From Aureivirga marina (GTDB taxonomy: Bacteria; Bacteroidota; Bacteroidia; Flavobacteriales; Flavobacteriaceae), in NCBI RefSeq assembly GCF_015767265.1, contig NZ_JADPIB010000008.1:62001-126000 (forward strand): a DNA stretch of 64,000 nt. The letters are read 5' to 3'. The translations under genes were made by a program, and so were the position numbers. The first letter of the stretch is position 1. Every line of letters starts with the position of its first letter. Shown piece by piece: positions 53,990 through 62,502 of the stretch. The notes below the pieces were generated by a model that had not been told where the DNA came from, did no database searches, and was given only the letters and a program-made list of their open reading frames with translations.

Positions 53990-54418
53990 TTATAAATAAC
54001 GTATTCCTTTTATATCAATATTCTCAGCAAATTCTTCGATAGTTTTGTCTTGAAATTTCTTTAAAAGTCCTTTTTTGAAGGCTCTAAAGTTCTCATGAAC
54101 TGGACAAGGCTCTTCATCATTACACTTTGAAAGACCAAGAAAACAATTTTCAAATTTACTAGTTCCATCAATGCATTCTACGATATCATAAACTGTATTT
54201 TGCTTATTTTCATCACTTAAGAAGAATCCACCTTTTGGTCCTTTTGTAGAAGAAACCAGATTTTTTCTTGTAAGTTGTTGTAATAATTTAGATAAAAATG
54301 GTTGTGGACAATCTAATTCTTCAGAAATAGTTTTCACACCATATTTTCTATTATCCTTAGCATTCAGAGCTAAGAATAAAACGGCACGGATAGCATATTT
54401 ACAGGCGTTTGATAGCAT
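53990..54418 (-). CDS. Rrf2-family regulator, NsrR-like with CX6CX5C iron-sulfur site
   Basis: A 142-aa winged-helix regulator. The DNA-binding half (about 1-80) has YAIRAVLFLAL, an HTH (ISEELDCPQPFLSKLLQQL) and a wing (KGPKGGFFLS). Cys92, Cys99 and Cys105 have CX6CX5C spacing, close to the cluster-binding site of NsrR, an NO sensor. The two genes upstream (a His-rich membrane protein and Ric) fit nitric-oxide defence, so NO/Fe-S sensing is inferred; IscR-type iron-sulfur control is the alternative. Confidence 0.85.
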   Translation of the reverse strand: MLSNACKYAIRAVLFLALNAKDNRKYGVKTISEELDCPQPFLSKLLQQLTRKNLVSSTKGPKGGFFLSDENKQNTVYDIVECIDGTSKFENCFLGLSKCNDEEPCPVHENFRAFKKGLLKKFQDKTIEEFAENIDIKGIRYL

Positions 54419-54434
54419 AGGAAATTCTTTAATG

Positions 54435-54442
54435 CAAAAATA
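54435..54442 (-). promoter_or_regulatory. -7 box of Rrf2-gene promoter, with adjacent palindrome
   Basis: Exact TAnnTTTG match (TATTTTTG on the minus strand), 16 bases before the ATG. The 8-bp palindrome AGAATTCT (54445-54452) lies within the promoter spacer and could be an autoregulatory operator. Confidence 0.55.
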
Positions 54443-54479
54443 CGAGAATTCTTGCTAATTTGTATAATGAAAATGGCAT

Positions 54480-55685
54480 CTAATGCCTTAAATTACGAAT
54501 AAATATGATACCAGTAGCCAATAAAAACACACAACTTGCTAAAAATAAATACAAAAAGTAGGAAGAAAAGAGGTTTCCACCAATTTGTAAAATTAATCCT
54601 TTGTAGAACAAAAGAGCTTCTGTAAGAATAAAAGCTAAAAGAAAAATATAGGTTTCCAATTGCTTTAGTTTAATCATTTTAAAATATTGAAGGAAAAATA
54701 ACAGACCAAAAGTTCCGATTCCAAGAAAATTCCAATGTAAATATCCGATTACAATTTCACGATCTAGAGCCATAGAATTAGCAAAATTTGGAAAAGAACC
54801 TAGAAGTTGCATGATAATTTTTGCAAGAAAAATAAATCCTAAAATGAATAAAAGTTGTTTTTGAAATTTGCTAAAACTCTTTTTAAGATGTTTCCAACTT
54901 ATCTGAGTAAACTTTAAAAGAATTCCGAATGCTATAATTTGTAGAATACTTCCTCCAACTGCTAAACCATAGATAAAACTAGTAGGTTTCATCCATAAAA
55001 CAGAAATAAAAAAAGTAAAAATGATACTTATATGTAGAAAAACAGAGAATTTTTTAAATAGATTTTTGCTTAAACTAATATTTGATTTTTCTAATAAATA
55101 AAGAAAACAAGCTAGAATTATAACTGTAATCCAACCATTGTATTGAAAATGTAAATAAAAATAAATCGCATTTTTATACCAAGGAGAACTTGCTCCTAAT
55201 TTCGTCATGATAATTCCAAGTGACCAAGGTCCAACACTGGAAAGAATTAAATAATATAAACCTGTTTTAGCTAATTTATAAGAATTAGAATTTTTAAGTT
55301 TTATATCTGTTTTTCTAATAAAAAAATAAGCAAACCAATAGGAACAAAGTAAAAATAAAGTTGAAAAAATAATCGAAAATAACGCATAACCTTGTATTGG
55401 AAAGGTGATAAACATTCCAATAATTGTTATTTGTGTTGCGATAAAAATTTTACAAAATTTCTTCCGATTTCTATATTTTTTTCGAATAAAAAGTTGGTAT
55501 AATAAAACAACTATCGCAGAATACACCCATCCAAGCAAAGCAATATGTGAATGTGTATGAAGAATATTCTTGTAAGAAAAACCAACAGGATTTACGAACA
55601 TTAAGCGTAATAAAACACCTAATATTGCAATACAGAAAAGATAAAAAATACTAATCCTGTTGTATATTTTTAAGGGGAGTTCCAT
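54480..55685 (-). CDS. Multi-pass membrane protein of the NO-stress group with conserved-looking His, function unknown
   Basis: A 401-aa protein with about 12 hydrophobic spans. His residues sit in membrane-edge motifs: HTHSHIALLGW (about 42-52), YLHFQYNGW (about 178) and GYLHWNFLGIG (about 288). Such placement recalls haem- or metal-binding membrane proteins such as haem-copper oxidase subunit I or NnrS, but I cannot match a full signature. It is flanked by an NsrR-like gene and ric, so a role in nitric-oxide detoxification or sensing is inferred. Its promoter is bracketed by a 13-bp inverted repeat. Confidence 0.6.
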   Translation of the reverse strand: MELPLKIYNRISIFYLFCIAILGVLLRLMFVNPVGFSYKNILHTHSHIALLGWVYSAIVVLLYQLFIRKKYRNRKKFCKIFIATQITIIGMFITFPIQGYALFSIIFSTLFLLCSYWFAYFFIRKTDIKLKNSNSYKLAKTGLYYLILSSVGPWSLGIIMTKLGASSPWYKNAIYFYLHFQYNGWITVIILACFLYLLEKSNISLSKNLFKKFSVFLHISIIFTFFISVLWMKPTSFIYGLAVGGSILQIIAFGILLKFTQISWKHLKKSFSKFQKQLLFILGFIFLAKIIMQLLGSFPNFANSMALDREIVIGYLHWNFLGIGTFGLLFFLQYFKMIKLKQLETYIFLLAFILTEALLFYKGLILQIGGNLFSSYFLYLFLASCVFLLATGIIFIRNLRH

Positions 55686-55697
55686 ATGATAAATTAA

Positions 55698-55788
55698 AGT
55701 TGCCTAAACTTTTATTATTTACAAAAATACTATTTCTAGTAAAGTATTACTAAAATAAACTAACTAACATAATATAGTTTAGGCAACT
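55698..55788. promoter_or_regulatory. Inverted 13-mers flanking the membrane-gene promoter (operator candidate)
   Basis: AGTTGCCTAAACT at 55698-55710 and its exact reverse complement AGTTTAGGCAACT at 55776-55788 are 65 bp apart with the -7 box between them. Arms this far apart suit a regulator bound at two sites, not an RNA hairpin, since the promoter lies between them. Confidence 0.5.
55722..55729 (-). promoter_or_regulatory. -7 box of NO-group membrane protein promoter
   Basis: Exact TAnnTTTG match (TATTTTTG on the minus strand), 36 bases before the ATG at 55685. Confidence 0.6.
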
Positions 55789-55813
55789 CATTCGCATATC
55801 TCTATCATGTATT

Positions 55814-56536
55814 TCAACCCAAAACTTCCGTTTCTAAGGCAATAGCTTTTGGGTGTAAAATATTATTCTCTAAATGAATGTGTGTATGTAAATCGTTTTC
55901 AAACTCTTGCAATAAAGCATAAAGAGCTTTGAAAGTGTTACAAGCTTCCGCAGGAGGTGTGTAATTATTGGTAAGTTTTGCGATTTCTTTAAAAACATCT
56001 CCAGCATTTTCATGTTCATGTTCCATCATTCGAACAGGATTATTTACAGTTCCAAAATGCGGAAATTCAATTGATTGTTTTTGTCTTTGTGCTGTTAAAA
56101 GTTTTTTAACGAATGGAAATAAAACTAATTCTTCTTTCTTCAAATGCATCGCTAATTCTCCTGAAACTTCATCAAATAATTCTTTAATTTTAATCACTTC
56201 AGAATAATGATGACCATGAACTTCTGCAACTCGATTTGCATAAGCTTTAACCACAGGAATATTTTCTTCTACATATGAATGATGTGTATCTACGATATAA
56301 TCTAGTAAAGTATCAAGTTCCCAATTATTAAAGTCTTTTTCCTCTGTTATTGGGGAATTAACTTTCTCTAAAGCTTCTAAAACTTCCGAAAGTTCTACAT
56401 TTTTCTTTGCACAAGCTCTTTCAATTGAGATTCCTCCTCCACAACAAAAATCGATTCCATATCTCTTGAAAACATGTGCATTTGCAATATTCTCATTTAC
56501 ATAAGATGCTACTGTTTTTTCTTTTGTAAACTCCAT
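55814..56536 (-). CDS. ric: Iron-sulfur cluster repair di-iron protein (Ric/ScdA/YtfE)
   Basis: A 240-aa protein that helps restore Fe-S clusters damaged by NO or peroxide. The N-terminal ScdA_N/DUF542 domain has the signature RYGIDFCCGGG (about 25-35); the hemerythrin-like domain (about 80-235) supplies di-iron ligands in DTHHSYVEENIP, MHLKKEELVLFPF, MMEHEHENAG and HTHIHLENNILHPKA. Complete. Neighbour of an NsrR-like regulator and an NO-group membrane protein. Annotators also use scdA or ytfE. Confidence 0.94.
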   Translation of the reverse strand: MEFTKEKTVASYVNENIANAHVFKRYGIDFCCGGGISIERACAKKNVELSEVLEALEKVNSPITEEKDFNNWELDTLLDYIVDTHHSYVEENIPVVKAYANRVAEVHGHHYSEVIKIKELFDEVSGELAMHLKKEELVLFPFVKKLLTAQRQKQSIEFPHFGTVNNPVRMMEHEHENAGDVFKEIAKLTNNYTPPAEACNTFKALYALLQEFENDLHTHIHLENNILHPKAIALETEVLG

Positions 56537-56584
56537 ATTTTTTGATTTTTAATTATATAAAAGATTAAAAGGTCTTTTATTTTA

Positions 56585-56592
56585 CAAATGTA
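56585..56592 (-). promoter_or_regulatory. ric: -7 box of ric promoter
   Basis: Exact TAnnTTTG match (TACATTTG on the minus strand), 48 bases before the ATG and immediately downstream of the terminator hairpin of the preceding gene. Confidence 0.6.
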
Positions 56593-56593
56593 A

Positions 56594-56634
56594 AAAAATA
56601 ATTCTATTTGGTAATGTTAAATAGAATTATTTTT
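56594..56634 (-). terminator. Terminator after the adenylation-carrier-reductase gene
   Basis: A 16-bp perfect inverted repeat (56594-56609 with 56619-56634, 9-base loop) is followed by T residues on the minus strand, 21 bases past the stop. Because it abuts the ric -7 box, a second use as operator is possible. Confidence 0.75.
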
Positions 56635-56655
56635 AAAAATATGGCAAAAATTAAA

Positions 56656-59600
56656 TTACAGGTAGTTCACTTCTCTACAATAATTGAAATAGGTTTTAAA
56701 TAAATCTGTGGATGGTGCTTCACAATTAATTTCATAAAAAGAAAGAAGAGAAGACGTTTTTGAAGCGTCTACATATGTTTTCGTTTCTGTTTCCATGACT
56801 TCTGGTTTTAATTTTAATAAATCTAAAGTCATCGAACTGTATTCTTTTCCACTTTCATCTTTAAAATCATTTTGCAAAACTTTTTGCATATATTCTTCTT
56901 GTTTCAAAACTGAAAAATCAAAACCAATAGATTTAATAAGTGCTAAAACATCATTATATTTTGTGATATTTCCATTTTTTAGATGATAAGTTCCATAAAC
57001 AAAAGGATATTTAAATAACAGAAATAAAATACTATTACTCACAAAATCTACAGGTGTAATATCAAAATAACGACTACTTTCCATCGCTTTTTTTGTTTCC
57101 ACAACTGTTCTTAAAATATCATAATAAATTCCTGTTACAGTTGTTTGATAAAGCGGATAAGCTCCAGTTTTTGAATCTCCATAAATATCTCCTGGACGAA
57201 CAATGGACCATTTTAATCCTTTTCTAGAAGAAGCTCTCACTAAAATTTCTGCTTCAAATTTGGATTGCTGATATCCCATGTTTTCAAATTTTTGTCCAAT
57301 ATCAAACAATTCCTCTGTTAATGGATTTTCTTGTGTATAAATTGCATCACCATAAATACTATAAGTCGAAACATGAATCATTCGTTTTGTACGCGTTTTT
57401 AAAGCGAATTCAATACAATTTTTCGTTCCTAAAACATTAATATCATATAATTCTTCATAAATTCCATGAAGTGAAACTTTTGCTGCACTATGAATCGTTG
57501 CATCAATAATTTCACATAAATGATCATATTCAATGGAATTTAAGCCAAAATTTTCCGTAGAAACATCTCCTAAAATAATATGTATTCGATGTTTTACAGC
57601 TTCAAATTCTTCTTTATCAATTTGATAAACTTCTAATAAAGAAGAAATTCGCTCTAAAGCTTTTTCTTTTTTCTTTTCTCTGGATAAACAATAAACAATT
57701 GCATTTGTATTTTTAAGCAGATTTAACATCACATGTCCACCTAAAACTCCTGTTGCTCCTGTAATAAAAATATTTTTTAATACAGGTGTTTTATAAGGAA
57801 TTTGCTTTTCTGCATTTTTTCTCCAACGGATTCCTTTAAAAGTAAATATCTCTTTTTGTTCTTCTATTTTTTTAAGCTTAAATGTTGGTTTTCCTTGTTG
57901 AATACTTTCTGAAAGCTCTTTTACTGTTGGATTTGCATAAATCCATTCTGCTCTGATTTGCTCAGGAAATTTCTCTTTCAATAAATTATAGAATTGAATA
58001 CTCATCAATGAATCCAAACCAAACTCACTTAAATGTTTGTGTTCCCATATTCCTTCTTCATAATTCAATTTGCATAAATATTCTAATAATTGCACGATTT
58101 CTGTAGTTACAACATCTAAATTTTCTTTTTTAGAAGTTGTAATTTCTTGTGAAATATCTTTTGAGTTTATACTTTGTAAAATTTGTTCTGCAAGTTTTTT
58201 TCTTTTTACCTTTAAAATACTTGTTCTTGGTATTAAAGAAGTGTAAAACAATTCTTTTACTCGTAATCTATGTGGTAAAGTTTCGTTTCGTTTTAGAATT
58301 TCTTTTTCAATAATTTTCTTTTGTTTTTCTGTTTTTTCTTCTTCATTTAAAACAATTGCCAAATAAACAACATCTCCTTCATCATCATTTTTAGAAATTC
58401 CTACAGCAGCAAAATCTTCTACAAAAGGCAAACTTTTAAACTGAATTTCTATTTCATCTGGACTTGTTTTTTTTCCTGTTGCAGAAACAATTAATTCCTT
58501 TGCTCGACCATTTAAATACAAAAAGTGATTTTTATGTACACTTCCAATATCTCCTGTATAAAGCCAGCCATTTTTAATTGTTTGATTTGTCAATTCTTCA
58601 TCTCTAAAATAGCCATCCATCACAATTTTTCCTTTCACCATTACTTCTCCTTCTTGAAAAGAATCTGGATTACTAATTTTTAATTCTACTCCATGAATTG
58701 GCGTTCCAACAGCTCCAATTCTTCGACAATCTGCTGGTGAATAAGTAATTGGTCCTGTAGTTTCAGACATTCCATAACCAATATGAATTTCGATTCCACA
58801 ACCTTCATAAAATCGTGTAAGTTTTCTTCCAATTGGAGCTCCACCACAAATTACTTTTATAATTTCTCCTCCAAAAACATTGATTACTTCTTTAAAAAAA
58901 ACGCGTCCAATTTTCCATTTTAAACTCTTTGAGAAATTAAAAGAAAGTTCATTTAATAAATGAATTAGTCGTTTTTTAAAAGGTGAAAGATGTTCTAACT
59001 TTTCTTGAACTTTTAAATAAATTGCTTCCAATAATCTTGGTGTACTAATGATTAATTTTGGTGACTGATCTTTGAAAGCTTTTGTAATTGCTTCTAAACT
59101 TAATGTATCAATTAAAACAATTCTCGCATGTGAATAAGGACCAAGAAAAACCAAAGCAACTAAAGGAAAAACATGGAAAAAAGGCAAAACAGAAAACACT
59201 GGAGTTTTAATATCTGGAAGAAAATCAACTGAAGTCAATTGATGGATAATTGCTTCATGTGAAATCACTACTCCTTTTGAATTTCCAGAAGTTCCAGAAG
59301 TTAAAATTACAATAGCTTCCGAAATTTTTCCATCAGATATTCTCGGTTGTACCACATAATTTGGACGTGCAAATTCTTCAATAAATTCATATTCTTGTTC
59401 GTCAACAACAAGCATTGCAATTTCATTTGGTAATTTTCCTTTGTATTTTTCAAAAGTTTTCGAATCGCAAATTATTAAGCTTAAATCCATCTTTCGAATT
59501 TGCTGTGAAACTTCGTCTGAGGTTCCCATTTCATTTAATAAAACTGCAATAGCATTTAATTTTAAAACACTATAACATGATTGCATCCAATCTGGTGAGG

Positions 59601-59796
59601 ATTTCATTAAAATTCCGATTCGCATTGTTGGTTCTACACCAATTTTCTTTAGAAAAACAGAAAGTTTTTCCACATTTTGAATCATTTGCGCATACGAAAT
59701 ATCTTTCCATTCTCCATCTTTAAGATAAGAAGTCATAATTCCATCATAATGACTTAATCTTTGCGCAATCACTGAATATACATTTTGATTTTTCAT
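56656..59796 (-). CDS. Adenylation - carrier - thioester-reductase protein (carboxylic acid reductase-like)
   Basis: A 1046-aa three-domain protein. An acyl-activating AMP-binding domain (about 1-550) has TSGTSGNSKGVVISHEA, YGMSETTGPITY, GWLYTGDIG and RAKELIVSATGKKTSPDEIE, closest in feel to fatty-acyl ligases. A carrier domain (about 570-640) has the phosphopantetheine serine in FGLDSLMSIQFYNLL. A thioester-reductase domain (about 685-1040) has ITGATGVLGGHVMLNLL and a YxxxK (YQQSK). It should adenylate a carboxylic acid, load it on its own carrier and release it as an aldehyde (or alcohol) using NAD(P)H. Last gene of a tight operon that also brings an AcpS to activate the carrier. The substrate is unknown. 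Confidence 0.85.
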   Translation of the reverse strand: MKNQNVYSVIAQRLSHYDGIMTSYLKDGEWKDISYAQMIQNVEKLSVFLKKIGVEPTMRIGILMKSSPDWMQSCYSVLKLNAIAVLLNEMGTSDEVSQQIRKMDLSLIICDSKTFEKYKGKLPNEIAMLVVDEQEYEFIEEFARPNYVVQPRISDGKISEAIVILTSGTSGNSKGVVISHEAIIHQLTSVDFLPDIKTPVFSVLPFFHVFPLVALVFLGPYSHARIVLIDTLSLEAITKAFKDQSPKLIISTPRLLEAIYLKVQEKLEHLSPFKKRLIHLLNELSFNFSKSLKWKIGRVFFKEVINVFGGEIIKVICGGAPIGRKLTRFYEGCGIEIHIGYGMSETTGPITYSPADCRRIGAVGTPIHGVELKISNPDSFQEGEVMVKGKIVMDGYFRDEELTNQTIKNGWLYTGDIGSVHKNHFLYLNGRAKELIVSATGKKTSPDEIEIQFKSLPFVEDFAAVGISKNDDEGDVVYLAIVLNEEEKTEKQKKIIEKEILKRNETLPHRLRVKELFYTSLIPRTSILKVKRKKLAEQILQSINSKDISQEITTSKKENLDVVTTEIVQLLEYLCKLNYEEGIWEHKHLSEFGLDSLMSIQFYNLLKEKFPEQIRAEWIYANPTVKELSESIQQGKPTFKLKKIEEQKEIFTFKGIRWRKNAEKQIPYKTPVLKNIFITGATGVLGGHVMLNLLKNTNAIVYCLSREKKKEKALERISSLLEVYQIDKEEFEAVKHRIHIILGDVSTENFGLNSIEYDHLCEIIDATIHSAAKVSLHGIYEELYDINVLGTKNCIEFALKTRTKRMIHVSTYSIYGDAIYTQENPLTEELFDIGQKFENMGYQQSKFEAEILVRASSRKGLKWSIVRPGDIYGDSKTGAYPLYQTTVTGIYYDILRTVVETKKAMESSRYFDITPVDFVSNSILFLLFKYPFVYGTYHLKNGNITKYNDVLALIKSIGFDFSVLKQEEYMQKVLQNDFKDESGKEYSSMTLDLLKLKPEVMETETKTYVDASKTSSLLSFYEINCEAPSTDLFKTYFNYCREVNYL

Positions 59797-59802
59797 GCGA
59801 AT

Positions 59803-60609
59803 CTATTTTTTGAAATCATACATTGGTTCATACAAACCGAACATTTTGAAAATCCTAATTAAAAAATTAGGAGCTAATTTGTAGCATGACAGAAAAAAAT
59901 TTAATCGAAAAGGAAATATGTTCTCCTTTCGATTTTTTTGTAATGTTTTATAAATTTTTTCTGCTGCTTTTTGTGTCGAAATTTCAGGAAACCATTTAGA
60001 AGCTTTTGGATACCAAGAAAAATCAGCATGATTGTTTTGTAAATAAGCTGAATTTACTTTTCCAAAAACGACAAGATTTACTTTTATATCATCTTTTTTT
60101 AGTTCTTCTCTCAAAGCAAATGAAGCTGCTTTTATTCCATATCTACTTGCTGTATAACTAATCATATAAGGCAATGGAAAATAGGAAACTGGACTTGTAA
60201 TAAATAAAATTCGTCCGTTTTGATTCTTTTTCATTTGTTTTACACAATAATAGGAACACAAAATTGCAGCTTGAAAAGGAACTTTTATAGGCTCAATAAT
60301 TTCTTCAGAAGTCATTTTATCAATTGGTTGAAAAGTTCCAACTCCTGCATTATTTATTAAAACTGTTGGTGTTCCAATTTCTGTAAAAATCTGTTTGAAA
60401 ACTTGTTCTATTTCCGAAGGATTTTTTAAATCTATTTTATAAAAATCACAAAGTTGTTTTTTGTCAATTATTTCTTTTTGAATTGTTTTAAGTTTTTCTT
60501 CATTTCTAGCAAGTAAAATGACATGAGCCCCCTTTTCAGCTAAATAAAATGCTGTTGCTTCACCAATTCCTGAAGATGCTCCTGTGATAATTACTTTTTC
60601 ATTTTTCAT
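59803..60609 (-). CDS. Short-chain dehydrogenase/reductase with atypical active site
   Basis: A 268-aa classical-type SDR: cofactor motif ITGASSGIGEAT (TGxxxGIG), NNAG (residues near 93), active-site Ser in FITSPVS, and Tyr in ISYTASRYG. The usual YxxxK reads YTASR, so the catalytic Lys is replaced by Arg. It may still act with Arg, or be impaired. A hydrophobic C-terminus may attach it to the membrane. It overlaps the FAD-oxidase gene (ATGA) and lies 6 bp before the reductase gene. A likely role is reducing the aldehyde product or a keto group. Confidence 0.85.
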   Translation of the reverse strand: MKNEKVIITGASSGIGEATAFYLAEKGAHVILLARNEEKLKTIQKEIIDKKQLCDFYKIDLKNPSEIEQVFKQIFTEIGTPTVLINNAGVGTFQPIDKMTSEEIIEPIKVPFQAAILCSYYCVKQMKKNQNGRILFITSPVSYFPLPYMISYTASRYGIKAASFALREELKKDDIKVNLVVFGKVNSAYLQNNHADFSWYPKASKWFPEISTQKAAEKIYKTLQKNRKENIFPFRLNFFLSCYKLAPNFLIRIFKMFGLYEPMYDFKK

Positions 60610-61970
60610 AAATCTGGGCTAAATAATTCTCTGAAATAATTGTTTAAAAATCGTTCTTCTGGATCCATTTCTTTTCGCAATTTCCAGAAGTCTTTTATTT
60701 TTAATCCGAAAGCTTTATGAACTAAATCTCTATTTAACCATTTGGATTGATTAAACATTGGAATTCCTTTTCTTTGAATACAAAATTCATTGTATGCTTT
60801 TAAAAATTCATCCCAACCTTTTTCACCAGTAGAAACAGGATCAGCTGTCATTACAGTTTCTTCATAAGAATAAGAAAACAACGGATTTTGATCTTTTGCA
60901 ATTCGATAGCCTACATTTAATAAATCTGTTTTATAGCCTGTTTCTTTATAGTGTTTTTTACAGAAATCGAAGTAATCTCTTAAAATCTCAGGGAAAATTT
61001 TCTCAGGAAAAGCCCAAATACTAAAAGTATATTTGCTTACACCTTTTTTCTCTGGATAACGAATCATTTGGTCTGGAGCAATTGTACAATTTGAAACAAT
61101 TACATTGCAAAGTAAAAAGCGTAAAAGGCTGTTGAAACTATTATAAAGAAAGGTTTGTAAATTAGGAAAAGGAATGTATTTCGTTACAAAATAACCATAA
61201 GCTGGCGCAATTTTTTTCCAAAATAAATTACGCATTTTCCATTTTCTTTTGCTTACAGATTTATTAGGTTTTTTGTCTGAATAACTTCTAAATTCAATTG
61301 TAATTTTATCTTGAAAGGGAAACAAATAATACATAATGGATTCCTTTGCTTTTAATAATTCTGGGTGAATTTCTACAAATTGTTCTAAAGTGTATGTTTT
61401 ATGAAAAACTCGTAAACATTGAATATTTTTAATTCGAAAAGTAGCTTCATACACGATTCCAAATAAACCATAAGAAGAGCGTAAACTTTGCATTTTTGGA
61501 TGATTTTCATCAAAAATTTCTATTTCTCCTTTCGCATTTATAAGTTTTGCTTCTATTAAATAAGAACCTAATTGTCCAAATTCTCCATCAAAAGAAGCAT
61601 CTTTTGTTCCACAAGTTGCAGCACTTCCAATAGTAATATTTCCAATTTCTACATTTACAAAAAACTGTTTTCCTTTTTCTTCTAATATTTTTGCGGCATC
61701 GATTAATAAACATCCACCTTCAATTGTAACGGTATCTTCCGTAATTTTTTTGACTTTATTGAAATTTCGCATATCAACAAAAGTTCCTTCATCTGCAACT
61801 CCACATTTTGTAGTAGAATGACGAGATCCAGAAGCTCGAACTGGTGAAGGATTTTCTTTGTTCTTTACAATTTCCATCAATTCTTCCACAGAAGTTGGTT
61901 TGAAGTATTTTCCTGCTTTTAAATCAATACTTTCTTCCCAATTTAAAATATGTAGTTTTGAATTAGACAT
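60606..61970 (-). CDS. FAD-binding oxidoreductase, sugar-lactone-oxidase/VAO type
   Basis: A 454-aa flavoprotein of the vanillyl-alcohol-oxidase superfamily. The N-terminal FAD domain (about 10-190) has VRASGSRHSTTKCGVADEG and NVEIGNITIGSAATCGTKDAS; the His in GSRHS aligns with the residue that carries covalent FAD in gulonolactone/arabinonolactone oxidases. The C-terminus DPEERFLNNYFRELF is typical of the ALO family. DprE1-type sugar oxidases are an alternative relative, notable because an SDR follows as in DprE1-DprE2 pairs. ATG 61970 is used; the TTG at 61979 is less likely. It overlaps acpS by 8 bp. Confidence 0.8.
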   Translation of the reverse strand: MSNSKLHILNWEESIDLKAGKYFKPTSVEELMEIVKNKENPSPVRASGSRHSTTKCGVADEGTFVDMRNFNKVKKITEDTVTIEGGCLLIDAAKILEEKGKQFFVNVEIGNITIGSAATCGTKDASFDGEFGQLGSYLIEAKLINAKGEIEIFDENHPKMQSLRSSYGLFGIVYEATFRIKNIQCLRVFHKTYTLEQFVEIHPELLKAKESIMYYLFPFQDKITIEFRSYSDKKPNKSVSKRKWKMRNLFWKKIAPAYGYFVTKYIPFPNLQTFLYNSFNSLLRFLLCNVIVSNCTIAPDQMIRYPEKKGVSKYTFSIWAFPEKIFPEILRDYFDFCKKHYKETGYKTDLLNVGYRIAKDQNPLFSYSYEETVMTADPVSTGEKGWDEFLKAYNEFCIQRKGIPMFNQSKWLNRDLVHKAFGLKIKDFWKLRKEMDPEERFLNNYFRELFSPDL

Positions 61971-62358
61971 TGGCTTCAAGATTAGGTTTTTGAATAACTA
62001 CAAAAGCGATTGCAGAAGTTTTAGAATGAGAAATGGAAAGATGAATTGTTGCTGCATTTTTTTTCTCTGCAAGAATTTTTGCCTTCCGATGTAGTTTTAT
62101 CAGCGGTTTTCCAAGATCATCTTGAATTACTTCCACATCTGTAAACTTCATTCCGTAACCAATTCCAGTTCCAAGTGCTTTAAAAAATGCTTCTTTTGCT
62201 GCAAATCGACCTGCATAATGTGTTTCAGGAAATGCCATAGATTCACAATATTTGATTTCATCATTGGTGAAAATTTCATCAATAAAAAAATCAGATTGAC
62301 TTTTATATTTAGCAATTTGTTGGGTATTTACTAAATCTGTTCCTATTCCTAATAGCAT
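61963..62358 (-). CDS. acpS: Holo-[acyl-carrier-protein] synthase
   Basis: Transfers 4'-phosphopantetheine from CoA to carrier-protein serine. A 131-aa trimeric-type AcpS with GIGTDLVNTQQI at the N-terminus and RFAAKEAFFKALGTG around residue 52, plus LSISHSKTSAIAFV. It heads the operon whose last gene encodes a carrier domain, so besides fatty-acid ACP it may activate that domain. Overlap with the next gene indicates coupling. Confidence 0.95.
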   Translation of the reverse strand: MLLGIGTDLVNTQQIAKYKSQSDFFIDEIFTNDEIKYCESMAFPETHYAGRFAAKEAFFKALGTGIGYGMKFTDVEVIQDDLGKPLIKLHRKAKILAEKKNAATIHLSISHSKTSAIAFVVIQKPNLEANV

Positions 62359-62454
62359 AATCTTCCCGTTTTAAATTTCTGTAAATCAAGGAGTTAATAA
62401 TAAATTTACTAAAAAATAGGAGTTTTTAAAAGCAATTTTTTTAAAAGAAAAGAG

Positions 62455-62497
62455 AAAGCTTATAAACTAAATAATTATTACTCAGTTTATAAGCTTT
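62455..62497 (-). terminator. Terminator after the POT transporter gene
   Basis: A 14-bp perfect stem (AAAGCTTATAAACT with AGTTTATAAGCTTT) with a 15-base loop lies 5 bases past the transporter stop; the minus-strand tail is T-rich but interrupted by C. Confidence 0.8.
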
Positions 62498-62502
62498 TTT
62501 TA

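Noticed and set aside
56594-56634. Inverted repeat read as an operator of ric
   Set aside because: Its position just after the upstream gene's stop and the T run on the minus strand make terminator the simpler reading.
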